A stretch of DNA of 64,000 nucleotides. It comes from Maribacter huludaoensis (GTDB lineage Bacteria > Bacteroidota > Bacteroidia > Flavobacteriales > Flavobacteriaceae). The position numbers were made by a program, and so were the translations under genes. Every line of letters begins with the position of its first letter. Within the stretch, counting starts at the first letter, position 1. The stretch is from contig NZ_JARKMS010000004.1 in the NCBI RefSeq assembly GCF_029350945.1, forward strand, positions 281,945 to 345,944, written 5' to 3'. Below the pieces are notes generated by a model, which ran no database searches, had not been told where the DNA came from, and worked only from the letters and a program-made list of their open reading frames with translations. Positions 44,512 through 52,831 of the stretch are shown here, piece by piece.

Positions 44512-45430
44512 TAGTATAGCGATTAAAGTCGCTTCGCTACTGATCTCGTTGCATTTAGTTGGTTGTACAACTATGGAACGGACTATTGATCTTTGGCCAA
44601 AAGATAACATTCCAAATCAAAAAGAAACTAATATAGAAGAAGTACATGAACAGCGTGATATCCTAAGAATAAGTAAGGTTCAAAAACCAACTTTAGAAGT
44701 ATTCTTGCCAGAGAAAGCTAATGCTAATGGTAAAGCGATGTTGATTTTTCCCGGTGGCGGATATGGTATTTTAGCCTATGATTGGGAAGGAACCGATGTA
44801 GCCCAGTTTTTAGCCGATAGAGGAATAGCCGGTATTGTTGTGAAATATAGATTGCCCTCGGACGAAACGCAAACAGATAAACATAATGTGCCGTTAATAG
44901 ATGCCCAAAGAGCTATTAAAATGGTCAGAAGTAGGGCAGGAGAATGGGGCATAAATAAAAATGAAATAGGCATCATAGGTTTTTCGGCAGGTGGCCATTT
45001 GGCATCAACTCTAGGTACCAAGTATAATAACCGTATTTATGAATCAATAGATGAAATAGATAAAGAAAGTGCAAGACCAGATTTCATGGTACTTATGTAT
45101 CCGGTAATAACTATGGGTGAAGAAACACATTTAGGATCTAGGAATAATCTGTTAGGAAAAGAGCCATCTGAAAAAATGATACACGAATATTCCAGTCAAT
45201 TTCATATCAATTCAGAAACACCACCAACATATTTGGTACATGCAATGGACGATGAAGTGGTACCTGTAGCCAATAGTGAATATTTTCATGCGATGTTTAA
45301 TATAAAGGCTACCGCAAAGAGTGAGTTGTATCTTTTTGAAAAAGGCGGACATGGTTTTGGACTGGCCCAAGATGATCCTATTTTAAGAAAATGGCCAATT
45401 GATCTAATAGATTGGATTAATAGTTTATAA
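44501..45430 (+). CDS. Alpha/beta hydrolase lipoprotein, carbohydrate-esterase-like
   Basis: 309 residues with a lipoprotein signal ending in LVGC. The fold shows the oxyanion region LIFPGGGYGILAYDWEG, the nucleophile elbow GFSAGGHLAS, and the later acid and His in HAMDDEVVP and KGGHGFGL. This is the BD-FAE/acetyl-xylan-esterase-like group that is common in polysaccharide utilisation. It overlaps the VanX-like gene by 11 bp. Substrate unknown. Confidence 0.9.
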   Translation: MKYNSIAIKVASLLISLHLVGCTTMERTIDLWPKDNIPNQKETNIEEVHEQRDILRISKVQKPTLEVFLPEKANANGKAMLIFPGGGYGILAYDWEGTDVAQFLADRGIAGIVVKYRLPSDETQTDKHNVPLIDAQRAIKMVRSRAGEWGINKNEIGIIGFSAGGHLASTLGTKYNNRIYESIDEIDKESARPDFMVLMYPVITMGEETHLGSRNNLLGKEPSEKMIHEYSSQFHINSETPPTYLVHAMDDEVVPVANSEYFHAMFNIKATAKSELYLFEKGGHGFGLAQDDPILRKWPIDLIDWINSL

Positions 45431-45597
45431 ACCGAATTACTTTTATATTTTTGCAAACTGATTTTCAATGATAGCAATTGTCATTGAAGTTACGGGGTGT
45501 AGCCCTTCTACTACGCTAAGGATAAACTGCACTAGAGTTCATCTTAAGTAGCTGAAAAACTATATATAATTAGGAAGGTAGTCTTCCTTTAAATTTT
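45431..45597. other. Spacer before tRNA-Pro with an inverted repeat
   Basis: TTCAATGA (45464-45471) and TCATTGAA (45481-45488) form a perfect 8-bp dyad with a 9-base spacer, 33 bp after the hydrolase stop. No T run follows. No ORF was seen. Confidence 0.4.
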
Positions 45598-45671
45598 CGG
45601 GATGTAGCGCAGTCCGGTAGCGCACTCGGCTGGGGGTCGAGTGGTCGCAGGTTCAAATCCTGTCATCCCGA
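45598..45671 (+). tRNA. tRNA-Pro (anticodon GGG)
   Basis: A cloverleaf was folded by eye. The acceptor stem CGGGATG (45598-45604) pairs with CATCCCG (45664-45670), with discriminator A at 45671. The anticodon stem CTCGG/TCGAG encloses loop CTGGGGG with anticodon GGG at 45632-45634. The T arm contains GGTTCAAATCC. The C1-G72 pair fits bacterial tRNA-Pro. CCA is not encoded. Confidence 0.96.
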
Positions 45672-45680
45672 CTGAATAAG

Positions 45681-45709
45681 AAAATGAACTGTTTTGCAGT
45701 TCATTTTTT
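45681..45709 (+). terminator. Terminator downstream of tRNA-Pro
   Basis: AAAATGAACT (45681-45690) pairs with AGTTCATTTT (45698-45707), closed further by a G-C pair, followed by TT. Confidence 0.88.
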
Positions 45710-45767
45710 GTTTCCAAAAGCGTCATAAGCAAAGCTTATGAAAGCGGTTGGGAACAAAAAATGAAAA
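45701..45767. repeat. Nested inverted repeats downstream of tRNA-Pro
   Basis: TCATTTTTTGTT at 45701 matches AACAAAAAATGA about 40 bp later as a 12-bp inverted repeat. Between them CATAAGC-AAA-GCTTATG forms a 7-bp inner hairpin. The left arm is shared with the terminator stem, so alternative folds are possible. Confidence 0.6.
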
Positions 45768-45964
45768 AGCGATAGCTTTTCTTTTGTTATTTGCAACGTG
45801 GGTATATTATTTATATTCCCTTTTAATTAATAATGCCTATATAAGTAGAGTATTTGTCTTGAATAGCATTTTATTTTCTAATTGCTTATATTTCATTAAT
45901 ATATAGCAAGTAACAAGTGTTGTTGTAATCATACAAGATTCGTTCTTTAGAAAAGTAGGCGTAA
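45768..45964. other. Spacer before the GH5 gene
   Basis: AT-rich, with no ORF and no clear promoter box recognised. Confidence 0.3.
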
Positions 45965-47116
45965 ATGAAAAATATTTCCCCGTTAATAATTCTTATGAGT
46001 ATCTCTTTTTTAATAGGATGCTCTAGTACAGAAAATCAAGTGAATACTTTTTCGGAAGAAATAGACAATATTGAAACACCAAGTGATGATTCCGTATCAG
46101 ATGAAATCATTGACGGAACTATGCGAGAAATCTCTCCGAAAGAATTTGTACTTGACATGGGTTCTGGCTGGAATTTGGGCAATACATTAGACACAGAAGA
46201 TGTTGATGTGACGGCATGGGGAAATCCTTTGACAACTAAGGCAATGATTGATGCGATTGCTGCAAAAGGATTTAAAACGTTACGATTGCCGGTAACTTGG
46301 CAATATCATACCGGTTCAGCGCCAGATTATATTTTGGAGTCTGATTGGTTAGACACGGTAGAAAACATTGCGAATTATGCTCTAAGCAATAATATGTATG
46401 TGATTATCAATATTCATCATGATGATGAATGGATTGTGCCTACCTATGAGAATGCCCCTTACGTAAAAGATAGGTTGATAAAAATATGGACACAGATAGC
46501 TAATAAATTCAAACCTTATGGCGACTATGTTATTTTTGAAACATTGAATGAGCCCCGTTATGAAGGATCTCCAGAAGAATGGGAAGGTGGTACTGAAGAA
46601 GGGCGAGATGTTGTCAACCAATATCATCAGGTAAGTGTAGATGCAATTAGAGCAACTGGAGGTAATAATGCTGTTCGAAAAATTATGGTTTCTACCTATG
46701 CGGCCGGAACCGGTGAAAATGTCTTAGAAGATTATCTAGTTCCTAATGATGATGAAAATATTATTGTATCTATTCATAGTTATTCACCTTATTTATTCAG
46801 TCTTGCAGGAACTGATCCAACATGGGGTACAGATGAAGATAAGGCGCAGTTAACCGAAGAATTTAATGTAATTCAAGCTAAGTTTGAAACGGAAGGTAGG
46901 GCAGTAGTTATGGGTGAATGGGGATCTACTTTTTCTAATAATGAGAATGACCGTTTGGCTCATGCCGAATTTTATGCAAATCTATGCGCAGAACGTGGTA
47001 TTTGTCCCATTTGGTGGGATAATGGTAATGCCAGTGAATTTGGTATCTTCAATAGAAATACATTAGAATGGGTTTATCCAGAAATTGCAGATGCTATTGT
47101 TGATGCTACGAGGTGA
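45965..47116 (+). CDS. Glycoside hydrolase family 5 endoglycanase lipoprotein
   Basis: 383 residues with a lipoprotein signal ending in LIGC. The catalytic domain begins GSGWNLGNTLDTE and includes LRLPVTWQYH, IINIHHDDEW, the acid/base Glu at about 196 in FETLNEPRYEG, HSYSPYLF, and the nucleophile Glu at about 318 in VVMGEWGST. This is a GH5 (clan A) layout that cleaves internal beta-glycan bonds such as cellulose, xyloglucan or mannan; the subfamily is not fixed. It is tethered to the cell surface or periplasm. The 3' end runs into an antisense remnant of an MgtC-like gene. Confidence 0.93.
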   Translation: MKNISPLIILMSISFLIGCSSTENQVNTFSEEIDNIETPSDDSVSDEIIDGTMREISPKEFVLDMGSGWNLGNTLDTEDVDVTAWGNPLTTKAMIDAIAAKGFKTLRLPVTWQYHTGSAPDYILESDWLDTVENIANYALSNNMYVIINIHHDDEWIVPTYENAPYVKDRLIKIWTQIANKFKPYGDYVIFETLNEPRYEGSPEEWEGGTEEGRDVVNQYHQVSVDAIRATGGNNAVRKIMVSTYAAGTGENVLEDYLVPNDDENIIVSIHSYSPYLFSLAGTDPTWGTDEDKAQLTEEFNVIQAKFETEGRAVVMGEWGSTFSNNENDRLAHAEFYANLCAERGICPIWWDNGNASEFGIFNRNTLEWVYPEIADAIVDATR

Positions 47117-47709
47117 TTTAAGTGGAGTGTAAAGGATACAATGACGATGATAGAACCAATCTCAAACGGATTTATCAATTCATTTGGACCGTAATTGTTA
47201 TTGGGCAAAAAGGGTAGAATCAATAGCGCTATAATTGAAAACTTAATCAATGCAAAAAGCTCGTCAGAAGTAATATTTCTTATAATAGTATGAAAACGGG
47301 TTTTCAGAGAAAGTAAGGTTACAATGATAACTGCCGTAGCAACTGCATTTCTATAATATTCGGCAGAAACCATTAAACCTAAAAGCACAGTTGAAATCAA
47401 TGCAATGTTGGTAGTAAAGCTACGCTCGTATTCAACGGTTTCTTTGTGTAAATGATTGAAGCCTAGAAAGAAAATAAAAGCGCCTAAACCAATAATGGGC
47501 AACCAAGAAGAGTAAATTTCGGTAAGGCTGCCAAGGGTGAAACCTAAAATGGCTACAATGGGGAAAGCACGTATACCGGCAAACCCTTTATCTTCTTTTA
47601 AGTTGTAATATTCCCGTTATAGTCCTAAAATTAGACCAATGCCCAAACTAATGAGTACGCCTAAAATATAAGGGTTTAAGACATTAATTATTTTTTCAAA
47701 TTCACCCAT
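47074..47709 (-). pseudogene. MgtC/SapB-DUF4010 family membrane protein remnant
   Basis: Read from the ATG at 47709, the frame gives NPYILGVLISLGIGLILGL, then a TAA stop at 47619-47617, then REYYNLKEDKGFAGIRAFP in the same frame. Family members have GLERE here, so the stop replaces the conserved Glu by what looks like a single GAA to TAA change. The frame then stays open through several membrane helices to INPFEIGSIIVIVS. It lacks the second half of a DUF4010 protein (about 400 residues in total) and runs antisense into the end of the GH5 gene. Both a nonsense change and a 3' truncation are present. Confidence 0.85.
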
Positions 47710-47720
47710 GTATTTTTCTT

Positions 47721-49484
47721 CTATAGCTGATTGTTTCTAAAAATTGAGATTACAATGTAGAACCCCAACAAGGCAGATAGAACAAAACCTATGGCTCCTA
47801 AAACCGGAATTCCGTTAATTAAAGGAGGCATTTTTGCCATAACCAATAATGATGAACCTATGGAAAGTGCTGCGATGATAACTGCAAACACCAAACGGTT
47901 TACAGCCTTACTTGTTGCTGTCTGAAACTCTTTAAGACCTTTATGTTCATGAACAATTTCTAACTTACCATCTTTTATTTTTTTTACGATGGTGTTAATA
48001 TCATCAGGTAGTGTATCTGCTAAGGCATTGATATCTTTTAAACGATTAAGATTCTTTTTAAACAGGTATTTTAAACTAAATCTCTTTCGTAAAATCTTTG
48101 CTGTATACGGTTCTAGATTTTCAGTGATATTAAATTCAGGATCTAGTTTAAGACCTACACCTTCAATAAGAATTATACCTCTAATAAGCATATAAAGGTA
48201 ATGTGGTATTATAATTTGATTCTCGTATAGGACAACTTTAAATTGAGATAAGGTATCGCCCAACTTAATGTTTTGTATAGCGGTATTACTTACCCCTTCA
48301 AGTAATTGATAGAGGTCCTGCTCTAGTTTTTTATAATCGGGTATGTTCGTTCTTATGGCAATTTTCTCTAGTAACGTAATAATTTTTTTAACGTCTTTAC
48401 TAAGAAAATATAATAATAAGTCGTTTATAAATTCTTTTTCATTGGGTAGAACAGTACCCATCATTCCGAAATCTAAGAAACATATTTTTTCGGTTTTCGG
48501 AATTATAAATATATTACCTGGATGAGGGTCTGCATGAAAAAATCCATGATTTAAAATCTGTTCAATATAAAGATCTACACCAATTTTTGCTACAGCTTTG
48601 GGGTTTATATTAGCTGCTATCAATGCTTCAATATTAGAAACTTTAATGCCATCAATAAGTTCCATACAAATAATCTTATCTGTAGAAAGTTCCTTGTAAA
48701 TATCCGGAACATGAATAAACGCATTGCCTACGAAATTTTTGGCAAAACGTTCGGTATTGCCTATTTCTCGTGCAAACTGAAGTTCCTCTTTTATACTTCG
48801 CTCAAAAGACTCTATAATACGAATAGGTTGTAAAGCTTTTGCCTGCGTACTATATTTCTCAAGACTATCGGCTACCTGTTTCATGACCATTAGATCAGCC
48901 TCAATGACTTCTGTGATATGTGGTCTCTGAATTTTTAAAATTACCGCTTCGCCATTTATCAGCTGCGCTCTATGTACCTGTGCCAAAGATGCGGCAGCTA
49001 ACGGCTCTAATTCGATGGTAGCAAAATACCCGAATTTTTCAATTCCTAATTCTTCTTCAACGGTGTTTAAAACATCAAAGTCTTTAAGTTTGGGTACATG
49101 ATCTTGTAATTTTTCTAGCTCATCTATGAGCTCCAGCGGTAGAAGATCTTCACGAGTGCTAAAAATCTGCCCTAATTTTATATAGGTAGGTCCTAATTCT
49201 TCTAAGACCATTCTTATGCGTTCGTATTTAGTAAATGAGAGGTTTATTTTAGTCTCTGGATGTTTTTCTAGATACTTGCTGGGAATAAATTTTAAAATAG
49301 GACTATGGGATAACACATCTTCAAAGCCATACTTAACAAGTATATTAAATAAAGTGGCGTACCGCTTTATTTCTTTTTGGGTGGGAATTCTTAATATGGC
49401 CATGTAGAATTGGTCTTTTAAAAGATAGAATTTGAAAAAGTGTGCTAATACGGTATAATTATTTAGTTTGAGTTTTGTGCTCAT
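47721..49484 (-). CDS. AarF/ABC1/UbiB kinase-like protein
   Basis: 587 residues from the first ATG (49484); an internal ATG at 49403 (MAILRIPTQ) gives 560 and would avoid overlap with the upstream small gene. Signatures: GPTYIKLGQIFSTREDLLP with the KxGQ motif, AAASLAQVHRAQL (Ala-rich loop), VILKIQRP, GFFHADPHPGNIFI and CFLDFGMMG. The C-terminus has two membrane helices. The family is linked to quinone biosynthesis and membrane lipid homeostasis, but its reaction is debated. It is encoded with a 72-residue protein behind an FNR/CRP-type promoter. Confidence 0.93.
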   Translation of the reverse strand: MSTKLKLNNYTVLAHFFKFYLLKDQFYMAILRIPTQKEIKRYATLFNILVKYGFEDVLSHSPILKFIPSKYLEKHPETKINLSFTKYERIRMVLEELGPTYIKLGQIFSTREDLLPLELIDELEKLQDHVPKLKDFDVLNTVEEELGIEKFGYFATIELEPLAAASLAQVHRAQLINGEAVILKIQRPHITEVIEADLMVMKQVADSLEKYSTQAKALQPIRIIESFERSIKEELQFAREIGNTERFAKNFVGNAFIHVPDIYKELSTDKIICMELIDGIKVSNIEALIAANINPKAVAKIGVDLYIEQILNHGFFHADPHPGNIFIIPKTEKICFLDFGMMGTVLPNEKEFINDLLLYFLSKDVKKIITLLEKIAIRTNIPDYKKLEQDLYQLLEGVSNTAIQNIKLGDTLSQFKVVLYENQIIIPHYLYMLIRGIILIEGVGLKLDPEFNITENLEPYTAKILRKRFSLKYLFKKNLNRLKDINALADTLPDDINTIVKKIKDGKLEIVHEHKGLKEFQTATSKAVNRLVFAVIIAALSIGSSLLVMAKMPPLINGIPVLGAIGFVLSALLGFYIVISIFRNNQL

Positions 49485-49677
49485 CTAAATAATGATGTAG
49501 CATTTGTTTTAAGCTTTCTAGATATTCTTGCATAACCTCCTTGTCCATATGTGGATGTTGACTAACGGGCAATGTCATTGGGTTTTCATCCAATGAGCGA
49601 TAGAGCTCTGGATAATTCGTTTCAATATCAGTGGTTAGCGTTGTAATCTCATTTAAGATTTTGTGTAATTGTTTCAT
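49459..49677 (-). CDS. Small helical protein encoded upstream of ubiB-like gene
   Basis: 72 residues, two predicted amphipathic helices (MKQLHKILNEITTLTTDIE and MDKEVMQEYLESLKQMLHHYLDEHK) around a Pro-rich turn. No family was recognised. It overlaps the UbiB-like gene start by 26 bp on the same strand, which suggests translational coupling. Its leader carries a TAnnTTTA -7 box and a TGAC-N4-GTCA dyad. Confidence 0.75.
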   Translation of the reverse strand: MKQLHKILNEITTLTTDIETNYPELYRSLDENPMTLPVSQHPHMDKEVMQEYLESLKQMLHHYLDEHKTQTK

Positions 49678-50058
49678 GCTCTTATAATTGTCAAAAGCAA
49701 TTGTACGGTACTTACATAAAATGACTAACCGGTAGCAACTTTATTTTAGGTTTAGAATTACAGGATAAATTTATAATACAAAGCATTTAAAAGTTATGAC
49801 CAAAGTCATGTAAATGAACTTCAGATTTTATTTTTCCATATTTTGGAAGATGCCTGATTTGAAAATTTAATAAGAATAGGATTTGCTACAATGTAAATTT
49901 AATGTTAATTTTGTGTAAATAAAATAATACAAACTGGTCAGGTTGTAGAGGCAAAAAATTTTATGAAGATTACAGATAGGAGTAGATGATAATATTTTGA
50001 CTGTAACTTGTTAAAAGCATTTTTAAATAAGCACTATAAATATAAATTAACTAAAAGC
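49678..50058. other. 381-bp divergent intergenic region
   Basis: It contains the promoter and dyad for the small ORF-ubiB unit (49766-49808). No further ORF above about 20 codons with a convincing start was noticed on either strand. The promoter of the Lys-rich gene was not recognised. Confidence 0.45.
49766..49808 (-). promoter_or_regulatory. Promoter of small ORF-ubiB unit with FNR/CRP-type dyad
   Basis: The dyad TGAC-CAAA-GTCA (49797-49808) is centred at 49802.5. On the minus strand TAAATTTA (49766-49773) is centred at 49769.5, exactly 33 bp away. The leader to the 49677 start would be about 80 nt. Confidence 0.65.
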
Positions 50059-50244
50059 ATGAAAGCAGAGATTAAAAAGGTTACTAAATCAGCAAAAAAA
50101 GTAGAAGATTTAAAAAGTAAATTGAAAAAGGCCAAAAAGAATGACGCTAAGAAAAGTGAAATAAAGAAAGTTAAAAGTAAACTTAAAACTTCTGCCAAAC
50201 GTTTAAAAAGTAATAAGGCAAAACTTAGAAAAGCATTAAAATAA
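50059..50244 (+). CDS. Lysine-rich small protein (histone-H1-like composition)
   Basis: 61 residues from the ATG at 50059; the frame extends to a TTG at 50008. About four residues in ten are Lys, in a heptad-like pattern with Ala, Ser and Leu (AEIKKVTKSAKKVEDLKSKL, SAKRLKSNKAKLRKALK). It may be a helical nucleic-acid-binding or coiled-coil protein. No family was recognised. A strong terminator directly follows, which supports expression. Confidence 0.62.
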   Translation: MKAEIKKVTKSAKKVEDLKSKLKKAKKNDAKKSEIKKVKSKLKTSAKRLKSNKAKLRKALK

Positions 50245-50250
50245 TATAAA

Positions 50251-50280
50251 AAAACCGAGATGAAAATCTCGGTTTTTTTT
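50251..50280 (+). terminator. Terminator after the Lys-rich gene
   Basis: AAAACCGAGA (50251-50260) pairs perfectly with TCTCGGTTTT (50267-50276) around TGAAAA, with T residues continuing. Confidence 0.94.
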
Positions 50281-50446
50281 ATGCTACTAAAATTGACGTC
50301 AAAGTATTTATCAACAAGTATTTCCATTGGTTCGGTAATGCGTGATTATAGATAAAGTTATTCCGTTATTTATCATATTTTAAACGAAAATTGAATCTTA
50401 ATTTGCACCTTACTAGCAATATGGGTAACAGCAGGTTACAGAGAAA

Positions 50447-51868
50447 ATGTCAAAAAAGATGTGGACTTCAATTTTTATAGGTATTTATGTAATAATAGCA
50501 TTGTCAATTGTATTGTCGATTTTATTAAATGGAGCAAAGCCTACAAAAAGTCTGGCATGGCTTTTAGCTATTTTTGCACTACCTGTAGGGGGTATATTTC
50601 TTTATTTGTTATTGGGAAGAAATAGAAGGAGGTATAAACTTATTGAACATCAAAAAGATTTGTTTCGTAAAATGCCCAAACCAAGTACCGAGCAGATCAA
50701 TGAATTTGACGGCAAGTATGGCAAATTAATGACTCTTAGTTATAAGAATTCTCATTTTCCACCAACTACCGGTAATGAGTTAAAAATTTTAAAAGATGGT
50801 AGAACAACTTTTGAAACCATATTTAGTGCATTAGAAGCCGCTACTACAAGAATTCATATACAGTATTACATATTTGAAGAAGGAGATCTTGCCAATAGAT
50901 TACTAACATTATTTGAAGAAAAAATAGCCCATGGGGTAGCCGTAAGAATGATATATGATGGTATTGGCAGTTTTTCATTAAGTAAAAAATACCTGAAAAA
51001 ACTTTTAGAGATAGGGGTAGAGGTATACTCTTTTTTGCCTTTTAAATTTGGCAGGTATTTTTATTCATTGAATTTTAGAAATCACCGTAAAATAATTGTG
51101 GTAGATGGTAAAATTGCTTTTACCGGTGGCATTAATGTATCTGATAAATATTTAAAAGGTCAAGTTGGCTTAGGTAAATGGCATGATATGCATTTGAGGC
51201 TTAAAGGTTCTGCAGCGACACAATTGGATCAGGTATTTATGACAGATTGGTATTTGGTCAGCACAAAATTGCTAGAGCCTATCTCAATAAAGCAGAACGA
51301 TTCTATTGAGCCTATAGCTAATGAATTGGTACAAATTGTTGCCGGTGGTCCAGATGATGATTTTCCGGTGTTGGAACAAACTTATTTCTCCATGATAAAT
51401 ATGGCAAAGAACTATATTTATATAACCAACCCATATATTATACCTGGACAGGCAATGGTAAGAGCGTTACAAACAGCAGCTTTAAGTGGTGTAGATGTAA
51501 GGTTGTTGGTATCAGAAAAAATAGATAATCAAGTAGTAAGTTGGTCGGTTCAATCTTATTTTGAGTTGTTCTTGAAAGCAGGAATTAAAATATATCTTTT
51601 TCCTGATGGATTTTTACACAGTAAGATAATGGTGAGTGATGACGCTGTATCATCTATTGGTACGGCAAATTTAGACGACCGTAGTTTTGAACAGAACTAT
51701 GAGGTAAATGCTATTATGTATCATAGTAAGATGGCTAAGCTCTTAAAAGAAGACTTTTTAAATGATTGTAAGGTAAGCAACGAATTATTCTATGATGAAT
51801 ATGTAAAACGATCATGGGGCAAAAAGTTGAAACAAGGTGTGGGCAGAGTATTAAGTCCGTTATTTTAG
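50447..51868 (+). CDS. cls: Cardiolipin synthase
   Basis: 473 residues. Two N-terminal membrane helices (SIFIGIYVIIALSIVLSIL and SLAWLLAIFALPVGGIFLYL) precede two phospholipase D HKD motifs: HRKIIVVDGKIAFTGGINVSD and HSKIMVSDDAVSSIGTANLDDRS. It condenses two phosphatidylglycerol molecules (or PG with PE) to cardiolipin at the inner membrane. It stands alone on the plus strand, convergent with the lipoprotein gene. Confidence 0.96.
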   Translation: MSKKMWTSIFIGIYVIIALSIVLSILLNGAKPTKSLAWLLAIFALPVGGIFLYLLLGRNRRRYKLIEHQKDLFRKMPKPSTEQINEFDGKYGKLMTLSYKNSHFPPTTGNELKILKDGRTTFETIFSALEAATTRIHIQYYIFEEGDLANRLLTLFEEKIAHGVAVRMIYDGIGSFSLSKKYLKKLLEIGVEVYSFLPFKFGRYFYSLNFRNHRKIIVVDGKIAFTGGINVSDKYLKGQVGLGKWHDMHLRLKGSAATQLDQVFMTDWYLVSTKLLEPISIKQNDSIEPIANELVQIVAGGPDDDFPVLEQTYFSMINMAKNYIYITNPYIIPGQAMVRALQTAALSGVDVRLLVSEKIDNQVVSWSVQSYFELFLKAGIKIYLFPDGFLHSKIMVSDDAVSSIGTANLDDRSFEQNYEVNAIMYHSKMAKLLKEDFLNDCKVSNELFYDEYVKRSWGKKLKQGVGRVLSPLF

Positions 51869-51878
51869 AATGGCTTTT

Positions 51879-52517
51879 TTACTCTATCTGTGAGGTAAAT
51901 ACCAAATCTTGTTCTTCCATAGCCACAACAATCATTTTCACGTAATCTTTTATGGCTCTGTCAATGTTGTCTGGCTCTATTATTTCAATAATACCTCTCC
52001 AAATCATGGCTCTTTCCTTTCCTTCGCAGATACAATATAAGGTAGTCTCTGCATGGTAAACAGTAAATTTTTCATAGTAGTTATCGTCGTAATATATACC
52101 TTGGTGTTCTAGGTAATCATCATTAAATCTAGATTGGTGGTCATCCCATCTAGAAATAGATTTTACAAAACTTTCACGATTTTCTGATCCTATAATCTTT
52201 GTAAGTAAAATGGCATCAAAATCTTTGTCTAGAAGACTTTGTTCTACATCATCTAATTCTTTGTCCGTCTTACGTGAATCTGTCAGAGAAAGGTCAAATA
52301 TATCTACACTACGCCATGCTTCAACATCTCTATCAGCAAATTCTTTCTGTAGTTTGCTTTCAAAGTTTTCTCGAGTATCATTATTTTGAGCCATACCTAC
52401 AATCAAAACCTTGTTGGCATTGAAAAGTACAATATCCGGATTTTTCCAATTTTCAACTAAACTGATAGATGAGCAGCCCATCAACATTAAAGAGAACAAA
52501 ACCATAAACTTTTTCAT
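51879..52517 (-). CDS. Putative lipoprotein of unknown function
   Basis: 212 residues with a lipoprotein signal ending in LMGC. The mature part begins SLVENWKNPD, with KVLIVGMAQNNDTRENFESKL and ILLTKIIGSENRESF, recalling DUF4136-like or LPP20-like lipoproteins. The second half is acidic and Tyr-rich (DDYLEHQGIYYDDNYYEKF). No firm family was assigned. Its promoter belongs to the FNR/CRP-type set. It is convergent with cls, 10 bp apart. Confidence 0.8.
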   Translation of the reverse strand: MKKFMVLFSLMLMGCSSISLVENWKNPDIVLFNANKVLIVGMAQNNDTRENFESKLQKEFADRDVEAWRSVDIFDLSLTDSRKTDKELDDVEQSLLDKDFDAILLTKIIGSENRESFVKSISRWDDHQSRFNDDYLEHQGIYYDDNYYEKFTVYHAETTLYCICEGKERAMIWRGIIEIIEPDNIDRAIKDYVKMIVVAMEEQDLVFTSQIE

Positions 52518-52831
52518 AACACAGTATGTTTTATTTCTGTCGAAGATACTTTATATCCAAGGTTGTAAAAATGACCATTGTCAGTTCACTTTTGTAGTAC
52601 AGAAAATTGTTAGACTGTTTTATAGAAATAGGTCAATACTTTCTTCTAGTTTCGGTATATGGCAGTTCCATCGTTGGCATTTCTAAATCTTACAACAAAT
52701 ATTTTTGAATAAAAAACCGCCAATGAAAAGAATTCTTTGACGGTTTAATCTTAGACATCAACCAACTAGAAATGTCTAAAATGTTTGTATAAATTATATT
52801 TCTTGATAATTGTCAATACCAAAGAAACGTA
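52518..52831. other. 314-bp region upstream of the lipoprotein gene and downstream of usp1
   Basis: It contains the lipoprotein promoter and dyad (52541-52583). Near 52709-52744 AACCG...CGGTT forms an imperfect hairpin that may terminate the usp1 transcript. No ORF is convincing. Confidence 0.45.
52541..52583 (-). promoter_or_regulatory. Lipoprotein promoter with FNR/CRP-type dyad
   Basis: TGAC-CATT-GTCA (52572-52583), centre 52577.5; minus-strand TATCTTCG (52541-52548), centre 52544.5, exactly 33 bp. The centre lies 60 bp upstream of the lipoprotein start. Read on the minus strand the site begins ACTGA, like four others in this region. Confidence 0.7.

Noticed and set aside
47074-47502. Short membrane protein gene starting at a TTG (47502)
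   Set aside because: The same frame continues upstream through a single stop to a proper ATG at 47709 with clear MgtC-family sequence, so it is the tail of a broken gene.
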